This document shows, piece after piece, positions 1 to 8,091 of a DNA stretch of 64,000 bases. The position numbers and the translations under genes were made by a program. Position 1 is the first letter of the stretch, and the number at the start of each line of letters is the position of its first letter. The DNA comes from Pedobacter africanus (GTDB lineage: Bacteria > Bacteroidota > Bacteroidia > Sphingobacteriales > Sphingobacteriaceae), in contig NZ_FWXT01000001.1 in assembly GCF_900176535.1 (NCBI RefSeq), forward strand, positions 2,418,001 through 2,482,000, in the 5' to 3' direction. The notes below the pieces were generated by a model. The model made no database searches. It had not been told where the DNA came from and saw nothing but the letters and a program-made list of their open reading frames with translations.

Positions 1-2
1 TC

Positions 3-107
3 CGGGCCATGATTGAGGGCGAAAGCTACGGGATAGGCCGAGATTACAATAAAAAAAATGCAGAAAAGCTGGCTGCCGAAAAGGCATGTGAGGCGCTTTC
101 TATCTGA
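3..107 (+). CDS. rnc: Ribonuclease III, C-terminal fragment (cut by window edge)
   Basis: Only the last 34 codons are inside the window. They read as the end of a double-stranded-RNA-binding domain: a GESYGIGRDYNKKNAEKL-like stretch followed by AAEKACEAL and the stop at 105-107. The Gly-rich turn and the Lys/Ala-rich last helix are what bind dsRNA in RNase III, which processes rRNA and structured mRNAs. The catalytic domain lies upstream of the window. The stop is 4 bases from the stop of the convergent gene at 112-822, with no terminator hairpin between them. The assignment rests on the dsRBD tail alone; another dsRBD protein is possible but less likely. Confidence 0.8.
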   Translation, partial: RAMIEGESYGIGRDYNKKNAEKLAAEKACEALSI

Positions 108-111
108 GTGC

Positions 112-822
112 TCAATTCTTCCTTAAGGTATCCGTATATTTTTTATAAGAATCCCTGATGTACTTTATCGCATCATACTGTGCCCAGTTCTTGGATTTTT
201 CATATTCCGGCCTGTAATCCAGCATAAACTGCTCCAGGTCTTTCCCCTTAAGATCAGTATTGCTCTGGATCAGAAATTCATTAAACAATCCGTCAATATG
301 CGTTTGCTGCAGCTCCGTTTCATAAAAGCGGCCAAAACGCCTTGCATTTTTAGGCGTACGGCCAAACAACTCATAAACAGCAGTTAAAGGCTTAAACAGA
401 AAAGAAAGGAAGGGCGGTTTACCCTGGTAAAACGAGCCTTTATTGCGGTATTCCCTTTTCATATCGTCCAATTCCTGCTTCTTGGTTTGCCCCTTGATGT
501 TCACTTCTTTCAACATCTGGCTTCCCGTCAGGTAAATCAACATATCCTTAGCGGCCAACACCACAACCTCTGCATCCGAAAAATTCATTTTGGTAACCAA
601 AAGGGTATCACCTGCACTTGCTTTGATCTGGAACAGCCCAAAATCACTGCTGCTTACCCTGAAACCATTCCGCTTATTGGTAATTTGCGCCCCGGCAATG
701 CGATTTGTAGTCCCTCTTTCGTAGACCGCACCGCCCAGCAAAAAATCCTGGGCAAAAACAGCAGGTGTGGCAGTCAGGAAAAATGCCAGAAACAGGAAAA
801 TATGTAGGTAGTTAAACTTCAT
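112..822 (-). CDS. Secreted protein with CarboxypepD_reg-like beta domain
   Basis: 236 residues. Residues 1-24 form a signal peptide ending in a VFA-Q type cleavage site, so the product is exported to the periplasm or outer membrane. Residues about 28-100 resemble the carboxypeptidase-regulatory-like fold seen at the N-terminus of TonB-linked receptors (a GAVYERGTTNRIAGAQI-type strand, then GLFQIKASAGDTLLVT). The remainder is a charged, mostly helical region with no motif I recognise. There is no plug or barrel, so it is not a truncated SusC; this size is common for stand-alone Bacteroidota proteins of unknown role. It is convergent with rnc and divergent from yicC. Confidence 0.6.
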   Translation of the reverse strand: MKFNYLHIFLFLAFFLTATPAVFAQDFLLGGAVYERGTTNRIAGAQITNKRNGFRVSSSDFGLFQIKASAGDTLLVTKMNFSDAEVVVLAAKDMLIYLTGSQMLKEVNIKGQTKKQELDDMKREYRNKGSFYQGKPPFLSFLFKPLTAVYELFGRTPKNARRFGRFYETELQQTHIDGLFNEFLIQSNTDLKGKDLEQFMLDYRPEYEKSKNWAQYDAIKYIRDSYKKYTDTLRKN

Positions 823-911
823 TCCAGGTAAAAATTATTGTAAAACTAACTATTGTTGAGCAATTCCCTTAGTTAAAAAAAGTTAAATGGAAATGAAAAC
901 GCAATAAATTA

Positions 912-919
912 TATCTTTG
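912..919 (+). promoter_or_regulatory. Bacteroidota -7 promoter box of yicC (TATCTTTG)
   Basis: An exact TAnnTTTG box ends 3 bases before the ATG at 923. With the usual box-to-start distance, transcription would begin at or next to the start codon, giving a leaderless or nearly leaderless mRNA. No clear -33 TTTG is seen about 20 bases upstream. Confidence 0.6.
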
Positions 920-922
920 CAC

Positions 923-1798
923 ATGATAAAATCAATGACAGGATACGGCCTGGCCTCTGCAGATCACGAGAATGTAAAATTTGCAGTGGAGATAAAATCC
1001 CTCAACAGTAAGTTTTTAGAACTCAATCTAAAGCTTCCAAAAGCCTTTTCAGACAAGGAACTGCTTTTGCGGAACATCTGCAGTAAAGAACTGGAACGCG
1101 GAAAGGTCAGTGTTTCCATTAACCTGGAAAAAGGTGAAGAGGCGCTTAAGGGGGCAACCATTAATGCAGCTCTGCTCAGCAAATATTACAGGCAGCTGGA
1201 AAACATTAATGTGAGTCTGGGCGCAAACTCAAATAACCTTTTGCAGGCGGTCCTGAATTTCCCGGATGTGATCAGCTATGTAGAGGATGAAGTGAGTGAA
1301 AACGACTGGAACATTCTTTTCGAGACTTTTAACAAGGCCCTGGCAAACTTTAACCAGTTCAGGGAGATGGAAGGTTCCGTATTGAAGACCGACCTGGAAT
1401 TACGGATCAAAAACATACTTGACTTTTTCAGCCAGATCGAAGTATTGGAACCTCTCCGGATCCCCCAGATCAAAAACAGGCTGAACCAGTTTCTGGAAGA
1501 AAACGTGGGCAAAGTGAATGTAGACCAGAACCGCCTGGAACAGGAACTGATCTATTACATTGATAAACTGGACATTACTGAAGAAAAGATCCGCTTGAAA
1601 AGTCATTGCGATTATTTTCTCGAAAGCTTAAAAGGCAAAGATGCCAATGGGAAAAAACTTGGTTTCATCTCTCAGGAAATTGGCCGGGAGATCAATACTA
1701 TGGGCGCAAAGGCCAATGATGCCCAGATACAGCAGCTGGTTGTTGGGATGAAGGAAGAACTGGAAAAGATTAAAGAACAATTGTTAAACGTATTGTAA
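923..1798 (+). CDS. yicC: YicC family endoribonuclease
   Basis: 291 residues from the ATG at 923. An in-frame TTG at 917 lies inside the promoter box and is rejected. The N-terminus IKSMTGYG is the family signature. The C-terminal DUF1732 part carries LGFISQEIGREINTMGAKAN, the most conserved stretch of the family, and the protein ends in a coiled region. In E. coli YicC has been described as an endoribonuclease acting on a small RNA. It is followed 7 bases later by gmk and then nadD, an order common in bacteria and probably one transcript. Length is normal for the family. Confidence 0.88.
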   Translation: MIKSMTGYGLASADHENVKFAVEIKSLNSKFLELNLKLPKAFSDKELLLRNICSKELERGKVSVSINLEKGEEALKGATINAALLSKYYRQLENINVSLGANSNNLLQAVLNFPDVISYVEDEVSENDWNILFETFNKALANFNQFREMEGSVLKTDLELRIKNILDFFSQIEVLEPLRIPQIKNRLNQFLEENVGKVNVDQNRLEQELIYYIDKLDITEEKIRLKSHCDYFLESLKGKDANGKKLGFISQEIGREINTMGAKANDAQIQQLVVGMKEELEKIKEQLLNVL

Positions 1799-1805
1799 GC
1801 CCCTG

Positions 1806-2375
1806 ATGAAACAAGGTAAACTCATTATATTTTCTGCACCTTCAGGAGCAGGTAAAACCACCATCGTTAAACATTTACTTACGAAATTCCCTTCGCTGAG
1901 CTTTTCCATCTCTGCCACTACACGCCAGCTGCGTGGTGATGAAATGAATGAAAAGGATTATTATTTTATCAGCAAAGAAGACTTTTTACATAAAGTTGCG
2001 CACCAGGAATTTGTAGAATTTGAAGAGGTGTACAGCGGAACATTTTACGGTACTTTAAGGTCGGAAATCCAACGCATCTGGGATCAGGATAAACATGTTA
2101 TCTTTGATATTGATGTAGAAGGCGGCCTGCGCCTGAAACGTAAATATGAAAAAGATGCCCTGGCCATCTTTGTGCAACCGCCATCATTGGAAGTACTCAA
2201 AGAACGCCTGACGGGCAGAGGCACCGATAGCCCCGAAAAATTACAGGAACGTTTTGTGAAAGCCGAAAAAGAATTGGGCTATGCAGATAAATTTGACGTG
2301 ATCCTTAAGAATTTTGACCTGCAAACCGCCTGCCTGGAAGCAGAAAAGTTGGTTGGAGATTTTATAAACGCATGA
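1806..2375 (+). CDS. gmk: Guanylate kinase
   Basis: 189 residues. It phosphorylates GMP to GDP with ATP, an essential step in guanine nucleotide supply. The P-loop SAPSGAGKTTIVKHL sits at residues 10-24. The GMP-binding segment SISATTRQLRGDE follows, with YYFISKEDF and VEFEEVYSGTFYGT after it, as in the family. Length is typical (about 190). The ATG is 7 bases after the yicC stop, and the gene's end overlaps nadD by 4 bases, so the three are probably translated as one operon. Confidence 0.95.
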   Translation: MKQGKLIIFSAPSGAGKTTIVKHLLTKFPSLSFSISATTRQLRGDEMNEKDYYFISKEDFLHKVAHQEFVEFEEVYSGTFYGTLRSEIQRIWDQDKHVIFDIDVEGGLRLKRKYEKDALAIFVQPPSLEVLKERLTGRGTDSPEKLQERFVKAEKELGYADKFDVILKNFDLQTACLEAEKLVGDFINA

Positions 2376-2944
2376 AAACGGGACTCTTCTTTGGTTCATT
2401 TAACCCCATCCATACCGGTCATTTAATCATAGCCAGTTATATGGCTGGTTTTACCGGACTTAAAGAAGTATGGCTGGTGGTTTCGCCACACAACCCTTTA
2501 AAAAACAAAAACGGCCTTTCAGACATGTACGACAGGCTTGAAATGGCAAAACTGGCTACCGAAAATGCAGATCGGATTAAAGTAAGCGACATAGAGTTCA
2601 GTTTACCGCAACCCTCTTATACCGTTGATACCCTTGCACATTTACAGGAAAAATATCCGGGTAAAGAATTTGCCTTAATTATGGGGGCCGACAATCTTGC
2701 TTCCTTTAAAAAGTGGAAAAATTACGAGGTTATTTTAAAAAACTATGAGCTGTATGTTTACCCAAGGCCAGGAGCTGACATCAGTGAATGGGCCGGCCAT
2801 CCCTCCATAAAGATCACCGAAACACCACAAATGGATATCTCCTCTACCTTTATCCGTAAAGCCATTGCTGAAGGCAAAAATGTACAGTATTTTGTTCCTG
2901 ATAAAGTGCTTTCTTTTATAGAAAGCAAGAACATGTACCACTAG
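2372..2944 (+). CDS. nadD: Nicotinate-nucleotide adenylyltransferase
   Basis: 190 residues. It joins nicotinate mononucleotide and ATP into deamido-NAD in NAD biosynthesis. The nucleotidyltransferase motif GSFNPIHTGHLIIA (residues 8-21) supplies the two catalytic histidines, and ISSTFIRKAIAEG near the C-terminus is the second ATP-binding signature. The start ATGA overlaps the gmk stop by 4 bases, indicating coupled translation. The stop shares a palindromic CTAG with the stop of the convergent gene at 2941. Confidence 0.94.
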   Translation: MKTGLFFGSFNPIHTGHLIIASYMAGFTGLKEVWLVVSPHNPLKNKNGLSDMYDRLEMAKLATENADRIKVSDIEFSLPQPSYTVDTLAHLQEKYPGKEFALIMGADNLASFKKWKNYEVILKNYELYVYPRPGADISEWAGHPSIKITETPQMDISSTFIRKAIAEGKNVQYFVPDKVLSFIESKNMYH

Positions 2945-3654
2945 CTTCCTTTATACAATAAAAATATAGTTGGTTTTTTATGCAAATCCAAACGCTCTTT
3001 GCGCCATGCCCCTACCGGTAAGGTTTTTACAAACTCATCTTCGGCAGTCAGGTTACAAGCTACACAGAGCTGTGTATTTCCCGAAGCATTTTTGAGTATA
3101 TCTTCAAAAAGCTGATTGTTGCGAAAAGGCGTTTCTATAAAGAGCTGGGTTTGCCGGCTCTTCTGCGACAGCTGTTCCAGCTCCTTAATCCGCTTGGCCC
3201 GTTCTACCTTATCTATGGGCAGATAGCCATGGAAGGTAAAACTCTGTCCGTTAAAGCCAGAGGCCATCAGCGCCAGCAAAATGGAGCTTGGTCCAACCAG
3301 GGGCACCACCCTGATCCCTCTTTTATGCGCTTCGGCAACAATTTCCGCTCCTGGGTCAGCAATACCTGGGCATCCTGCCTCGCTCATCAGGCCAACATCC
3401 TTTCCCGTCATCAGTTCCTTAAAATAAGGCACCATAGAATTTCCGCGCTTATGTTTCCCATAGTCATGCACAAGCAGCTCGCTCTGCTGAATTTTAAGCC
3501 CGGCCTCCTTTAAAAACTTACGTGCTGTTTTCTCGTTTTCAACAATATAGGTAGAAATGGAATTTATCGTATCGCCCAGAAAAGAGGTAAAAGATTTTTG
3601 AGCTGCATTTTCTGCCAGGGGAACAGGAATAAGAAATAAAGTGCCTTTTGTCAT
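2941..3654 (-). CDS. SAM-dependent tetrapyrrole-methylase-fold methyltransferase, RsmI-like
   Basis: 237 residues. It starts KGTLFLIPVPL and contains SEAGCPGIADPGAEIV, the loop that in RsmI (16S rRNA C1402 2'-O-methyltransferase) reads SDAGTPxISDPG, followed by VPLVGPSSILLALMASGF and FIETPFRNNQLF. These place it in the TP-methylase superfamily near RsmI. It is shorter than typical RsmI (about 280) and its N-terminus is more divergent, as in a short paralogue found in Bacteroidota, so the rRNA target is an inference. It is convergent with nadD with overlapping stop codons. Confidence 0.75.
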   Translation of the reverse strand: MTKGTLFLIPVPLAENAAQKSFTSFLGDTINSISTYIVENEKTARKFLKEAGLKIQQSELLVHDYGKHKRGNSMVPYFKELMTGKDVGLMSEAGCPGIADPGAEIVAEAHKRGIRVVPLVGPSSILLALMASGFNGQSFTFHGYLPIDKVERAKRIKELEQLSQKSRQTQLFIETPFRNNQLFEDILKNASGNTQLCVACNLTAEDEFVKTLPVGAWRKERLDLHKKPTIFLLYKGS

Positions 3655-3913
3655 TCGGTATGTTGATTTTCCTACAAAAGAAGAAAAATATTACGGTAAA
3701 ACGCAGTTTTCAGATACTAATTGCAAGAAAAAAACGTAAATTGTATTACGCTCTTCTGAATAAAAATCTGCCAATCCAAACATGAAACCAATATAATTAG
3801 GCGTAACACCAACATCACAATGTAATATTTTAGTAGCGACATTAAACTTTTTAAAGTTTTTGGAACTCAAATTGATATATAAAAAGCGTTAGGTAAATTA
3901 AACACACACACAA
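3655..3913. other. Divergent promoter region without a gene
   Basis: 259 AT-rich bases between the methylase (minus) and the DUF6600 gene (plus). I see no ORF worth calling. The one structural feature is an inverted repeat at 3844-3859, AAACTTT-TT-AAAGTTT, about 55 bases before the DUF6600 start, which could be a regulator site. No exact TAnnTTTG box was found upstream of 3914. Confidence 0.4.
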
Positions 3914-5245
3914 ATGAAAAACATGATCAAATTACCGGCTATTGTACTTGGGCTTATGCTCATGTTAACCGGTACAGCACAAAAGGTTATGGCTCAGCAA
4001 GACGATGTTTCCTTACAATCATTTTATGATGAGCTGTCTCCTTATGGCACCTGGATCCAGGACCCACAGTACGGGTATGTTTGGAGGCCAGATGTAGAAC
4101 AAGGCGACTTCAGGCCTTATTACACCAACGGACGCTGGGTAATGACTGAATATGGTAACACCTGGGTGTCTAACTACGATTGGGGATGGGCCCCTTTCCA
4201 TTACGGAAGATGGGTGTATAATCGTTTCAACCAATGGATATGGATTCCGGATACCGTTTGGGGACCAGCATGGGTAAGCTGGAGAAGTGGTGGCGGATAC
4301 TATGGCTGGGCACCAATGGGCCCCGGCATGAACATCAACATCAATTTTAACATCCCTGACCTTTGGTGGGTGTTTGTTCCGCAGAGAAACATCTACTATG
4401 ATAGTTTTCCGAGGTATTACTCGCGCAGGAACGTGGTGATCATTAACCGTACCACCATCATCAATAATACCTATGTTCACAACAGGCGAAGCTATTATAC
4501 CGGCCCAAGGGCTGATGACATCAGAAGGGATACCCGCCAGGATGTACGTGTTTATAATGTAAACAATACCGGCAGACCAAGCAGGAGTAACATCAGTGGC
4601 AATAGTGTTAACATCTATACGCCAAGGCCAAGCAGGGGGAACTCCAATGCCAATGCGGCTCCCAGAGAAGCCATCAGAGGCGAAGGGTATACCACAATGC
4701 GTGACCGTGACCGCAGCAACAGCAATAATGGAGTATCTTCTTCGCGGCCTTCAAGAGGCGACAGCCAGGGCAACATCAGCAATGGACGTGAAAATAGTTT
4801 TCCTTCCAGCGGCGGAGATAGAACAGGCATAGTACCTCCAACAAGAGGAGAAAGACCGTCATACGAAAACAATGGCCGGCCTTCGAGGGTGGGGACACCG
4901 GACAACAACGGTTCTTCCCGTACAGAACGGCCGGCCCAGACAAGGGAAACATCGCCTGTGCAAAGACCAGAGCGGATGCAGCAGCCACCGCAGCAGAGAG
5001 AAGAACGCAGGGTTGAAACCCCACGCGAGTACCAGCCACAACGAGAAGCTCCTGCACAACGTGAATACCAACGCCCTCAGCGCCAGGAAAGCAGGCCACA
5101 GCCGCAACCACAGGCTCAGCCTCAATACCAAAGGCCTGAGCGTACGCAGCAATCAGCCCCGCCTTCCAGGGGAGTTGAAAGCCGCGGCGGAAGAGGCGAA
5201 GGCGGTTCATCCGGATCGCGGCCAACCCGGGGCGGAGGAAGGTAA
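3914..5245 (+). CDS. Secreted DUF6600-type protein with long disordered tail
   Basis: 443 residues. Residues 1-27 form a signal peptide ending VMA-Q. Residues about 37-140 hold aromatic repeats of the YGxW kind (SPYGTWIQ, YGYVWRP, FHYGRWVY, GPAWVSWR), matching the DUF6600 family of Bacteroidota envelope proteins. From about residue 190 to the end the sequence is low-complexity, rich in Arg, Ser, Asn, Pro and Gln, and likely disordered and strongly basic. The function is unknown; the layout suggests a cell-surface or periplasmic protein binding an acidic polymer, which is inference. A perfect terminator hairpin follows at 5255-5286. Confidence 0.7.
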   Translation: MKNMIKLPAIVLGLMLMLTGTAQKVMAQQDDVSLQSFYDELSPYGTWIQDPQYGYVWRPDVEQGDFRPYYTNGRWVMTEYGNTWVSNYDWGWAPFHYGRWVYNRFNQWIWIPDTVWGPAWVSWRSGGGYYGWAPMGPGMNININFNIPDLWWVFVPQRNIYYDSFPRYYSRRNVVIINRTTIINNTYVHNRRSYYTGPRADDIRRDTRQDVRVYNVNNTGRPSRSNISGNSVNIYTPRPSRGNSNANAAPREAIRGEGYTTMRDRDRSNSNNGVSSSRPSRGDSQGNISNGRENSFPSSGGDRTGIVPPTRGERPSYENNGRPSRVGTPDNNGSSRTERPAQTRETSPVQRPERMQQPPQQREERRVETPREYQPQREAPAQREYQRPQRQESRPQPQPQAQPQYQRPERTQQSAPPSRGVESRGGRGEGGSSGSRPTRGGGR

Positions 5246-5254
5246 TTATCAAGG

Positions 5255-5286
5255 GAAAACCGGCAAATTCAGCCGGTTTTCTTTTG
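5255..5286 (+). terminator. Intrinsic terminator after the DUF6600 gene
   Basis: Perfect 10-bp stem (GAAAACCGGC at 5255-5264, its complement at 5272-5281), 7-base loop, then TTTTG. It separates the DUF6600 gene from the prfC promoter box that starts 12 bases later. Confidence 0.8.
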
Positions 5287-5297
5287 TATATTATAAT

Positions 5298-5305
5298 TAT
5301 CTTTG
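5298..5305 (+). promoter_or_regulatory. -7 promoter box of prfC (TATCTTTG)
   Basis: Exact TAnnTTTG box ending 10 bases before the ATG at 5316, so the predicted 5' UTR is only about 7 bases. It lies just after the upstream terminator. The box fixes the start at 5316: the open frame extending upstream to 4872 cannot be part of the message. Confidence 0.65.
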
Positions 5306-5315
5306 CAGCCGCATT

Positions 5316-6896
5316 ATGATTAACCCAGAAATAGAAAAACGAAAAACATTCGCCATCATCAGTCACCCCGATGCCGGAAAAACCACCCTGACAGAAAAAT
5401 TCCTGCTTTTTGGTGGTGCCATTAACACCGCGGGCGCCGTAAAACGCAATAAGGCCAATCAAAGCAACACCTCCGATTTTATGGAGATTGAGAAACAGCG
5501 TGGAATATCGGTGGCAACTTCTGTGATGGGCTTTGAATACAGCGGCAAGCGGATCAATATCCTGGATACCCCAGGCCACAAAGATTTCGCAGAAGACACT
5601 TATCGCACCCTATCGGCAGTAGATAGCGTAATTCTGGTGGTCGACTGCGTAAAGGGTGTAGAGGAACAGACCGAAAAGCTCATGTCGGTATGCCGTATGC
5701 GCAATACCCCGGTTATCATTTTCATCAATAAGATGGACCGTGAGGGTAAGGATGCCTTTGACCTGCTGGATGAAATCGAAAATAAGCTGAACATCAGCCT
5801 TTGCCCCCTTTCCTGGCCAATTGGTCAAGGCCATACCTTTAAGGGCGTATACAGTATTTACAATAACCACCTGAACCTTTTTGAGCCGGATAAAACAAAG
5901 ATCAGCGAACCGGTAATTGAGGTCAGTGATCTGAACGACGATAACCTCACTAAATTTTTAAAACCTAAAGAGCTTGAAGGCTTAAAGGGAGACCTGGAAC
6001 TTGTAGATGGGGTATATGGCCAGCTCGATAAAAGCATGTACATTGAGGGATTACTGGCCCCGGTATTTTTTGGCAGTGCCATCAACAATTTCGGGATCAA
6101 AGAACTGCTGGATACCTTTATCAATATTGCGCCAAGCCCGAAAGGCCGTGAAGCAGAGCAGCGCGAAGTGGCTGCGGGAGAAAAGAACTTCTCCGGCTTT
6201 GTATTTAAAATTCATGCCAACCTGGATCCTAAGCACCGTGACAGGATTGCTTTTCTGCGCATCTGCTCAGGCAAATTTGAACGCAATAAATTTTATTACC
6301 ATACCCGCCAGGACAAGAAACTGAAATTCTCCAACCCTATGGACTTTATGGCCAACGAGAAAAGTATTGTTGAAGAAGCCTGGCCAGGAGATGTGGTTGG
6401 CCTGTACGACAGCGGGAACTTCAAAATTGGCGACACCTTAACTGAAGGAGAAAAACTTCAGTTTAAGGGCATTCCGAGCTTCTCTCCGGAGATTTTTAAG
6501 GAACTGGAGAACAGAGACCCCCTAAAAACCAAACAGCTGGAAAAAGGCATACAACAGCTTACAGAAGAAGGCGTGGCGCAATTGTTCACCATGCAGCCCG
6601 GAAACCGCAAGGTGGTAGGTGCCGTGGGCGAACTTCAGTTCGAGGTAATTGCCTTCCGCCTGGAGCATGAATATGGGGCCAAAGCGGCTTTCAGGATGCT
6701 GAGCTATACCCGCTCCAACTGGGTAACTTCAAAAGACAGGAGTAAGCTTGCCGAGTTCCTGAAACGCAAACAGCAGCATATTGGTGAGGATAAAGACGGG
6801 AACCCGGTTTACCTGGCAGACAATGAGTTCATGATCAACATGACCATGCGGGACTACCCGGATATTGAGTTCCACAAAACATCAGAGTTTAAATAA
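5316..6896 (+). CDS. prfC: Peptide chain release factor 3 (GTPase)
   Basis: 526 residues. It is a translational GTPase that recycles RF1/RF2 from the ribosome. G1 is SHPDAGKTTLTEKFL, G2 includes QRGISVATSVM, G3 is DTPGHKDFAEDT, and G4 is FINKMDREG. The domain II/III region and the C-terminal EFG-like part (GNRKVVGAVGELQFEV) follow, as in RF3. The start ATG at 5316 begins MINPEIEKRKTFAIISHPDAG, the usual RF3 N-terminus. A much longer open frame from 4872 is only the DUF6600 tail read in another frame. The gene ends in the 6895-6932 terminator. Confidence 0.96.
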   Translation: MINPEIEKRKTFAIISHPDAGKTTLTEKFLLFGGAINTAGAVKRNKANQSNTSDFMEIEKQRGISVATSVMGFEYSGKRINILDTPGHKDFAEDTYRTLSAVDSVILVVDCVKGVEEQTEKLMSVCRMRNTPVIIFINKMDREGKDAFDLLDEIENKLNISLCPLSWPIGQGHTFKGVYSIYNNHLNLFEPDKTKISEPVIEVSDLNDDNLTKFLKPKELEGLKGDLELVDGVYGQLDKSMYIEGLLAPVFFGSAINNFGIKELLDTFINIAPSPKGREAEQREVAAGEKNFSGFVFKIHANLDPKHRDRIAFLRICSGKFERNKFYYHTRQDKKLKFSNPMDFMANEKSIVEEAWPGDVVGLYDSGNFKIGDTLTEGEKLQFKGIPSFSPEIFKELENRDPLKTKQLEKGIQQLTEEGVAQLFTMQPGNRKVVGAVGELQFEVIAFRLEHEYGAKAAFRMLSYTRSNWVTSKDRSKLAEFLKRKQQHIGEDKDGNPVYLADNEFMINMTMRDYPDIEFHKTSEFK

Positions 6897-6932
6897 CAGA
6901 AAGCCTGTGGCCTATACCACAGGCTTTCTGTT
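6895..6932. terminator. Bidirectional terminator between prfC and the TlpA-like gene
   Basis: Perfect 14-bp stem (CAGAAAGCCTGTGG at 6897-6910, complement at 6917-6930) extended by A-T pairs, loop CCTATA. It serves convergent transcripts from both sides; the downstream minus-strand gene stops at 6941. Confidence 0.88.
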
Positions 6933-6940
6933 TCACAGCT

Positions 6941-8080
6941 TTATTTAAGTACTTCGGCTAATTTTTTATTCAGCTCTTCAGCCCTCAAATGAGATCCGAT
7001 GATCTTTCCTTCCTTACTAACCAGGAAATTTGCAGGAACGCCAGATATGCCATAAAGTTTCCGGGCTTCATTATCCCAGCCCTTAAGATCAGACACCTGT
7101 GTCCAGGTTAGTCCGTCTTTTTTAATGGCTTCCAGCCACCGGCCTTTGTCACTATCTACTGACACAGAAAGAATCTCAAAACCCTTGTCTCTATAAAGTT
7201 CATATTGTTTAATCAGATTGGGGCTTTCTTCACGGCAGGGATGGCACCAGCTGGCCCAGAATTCAACCAAAACCAGTTTGCCTTTATATGCTGAAAGCGA
7301 AACGGGCTTGCCGTTTACATCGTTTTGTGTAAAGTCCGGGGCATTCCCGCCAATTGCAGTGACTTTATGTGCTGATAACAGTTTATACAAAGTCTGACCA
7401 GTATACGATAAACGCAATTTTTCATTTAACCTGCTAAATATAGGTTCAGCAACAGCAGCAGGGGTTCCATAACCGCTAACAGATTCTGACAAGCCTTGCA
7501 AAGCAAAGAAGGAATCAGGATTGGCTTTGGCAAATTCCAATAGTTTCTCGCCACGTAAAGCCCGCAGCGCTTTTACCCTTTTATCCAGCACCTTAAAGTA
7601 CGCAGTGTCTTTTTGTTGCTCGGGGGATGCACTTTGGAGCAGCGCATTAGCGTTGTGGTTTATGCTCATCACTGTAGGCCCCACCGCTTTGTCAAAGGCA
7701 AGCATTTCATCATGCACTTTAGACCCTGTCCATTTTGCATTGTAAAGCGAATCCGCGGAATGGATCAGGATATTTTCAGCTCCATAATTTACATAGATCA
7801 CATCGCCGGTACCTTTGCCATAGATTTCTTTTTCTTTAATACCCTCGCGAGACAAGGTCATGCGGGCAAAAGCAACGCCAGGTACATAACCAGCAAATTT
7901 GAATGTTCCGTTTACCAATACTGCAGAGTCTGTTTTACCTGTCCCTTCAGAAGTATAATCAATATAAATTTTAGCGGGTTTGTTTAAAGTCCCGATTTTA
8001 CCACTAATCGTAAAATTGGGGGTCTGTGCCGTAACGGCCAAAGGGGCCATTACGGTCAATAGAATTAATTTTATGTTCAT
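6941..8080 (-). CDS. TlpA-like thioredoxin-fold protein with DUF4369 N-terminal domain
   Basis: 379 residues. Residues 1-19 are a signal peptide. Residues about 22-115 are a beta-rich DUF4369-like domain, followed by a helical linker to about 240. Residues 244-379 are an AhpC/TSA-type thioredoxin fold with the redox motif CHPC at 279-282 inside VEFWASWCHPCREE, and a cis-Pro loop SGVPANF. It should act as a periplasmic or membrane-attached thiol-disulfide reductase. It follows SusD by 11 bases at the end of the sigma-FecR-SusC-SusD unit, so it may act on the imported substrate or keep the receptor's thiols in order; that is inference. Confidence 0.85.
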   Translation of the reverse strand: MNIKLILLTVMAPLAVTAQTPNFTISGKIGTLNKPAKIYIDYTSEGTGKTDSAVLVNGTFKFAGYVPGVAFARMTLSREGIKEKEIYGKGTGDVIYVNYGAENILIHSADSLYNAKWTGSKVHDEMLAFDKAVGPTVMSINHNANALLQSASPEQQKDTAYFKVLDKRVKALRALRGEKLLEFAKANPDSFFALQGLSESVSGYGTPAAVAEPIFSRLNEKLRLSYTGQTLYKLLSAHKVTAIGGNAPDFTQNDVNGKPVSLSAYKGKLVLVEFWASWCHPCREESPNLIKQYELYRDKGFEILSVSVDSDKGRWLEAIKKDGLTWTQVSDLKGWDNEARKLYGISGVPANFLVSKEGKIIGSHLRAEELNKKLAEVLK

Positions 8081-8091
8081 CTGTAGTTTAT

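Noticed and set aside
917..922. TTG start for yicC two codons upstream
   Set aside because: It lies within the TATCTTTG promoter box; the family begins at MIKSMTGYG.
4872..5315. A 674-codon open frame that would extend prfC far upstream
   Set aside because: The extra part is the DUF6600 low-complexity tail read in another frame; a terminator and the prfC promoter lie inside it and RF3 starts at 5316.
4776..5579. A 267-codon minus-strand frame across the DUF6600 tail and prfC
   Set aside because: It crosses two real genes and a terminator, has no recognisable domain, and arises from GC-rich repeat sequence.
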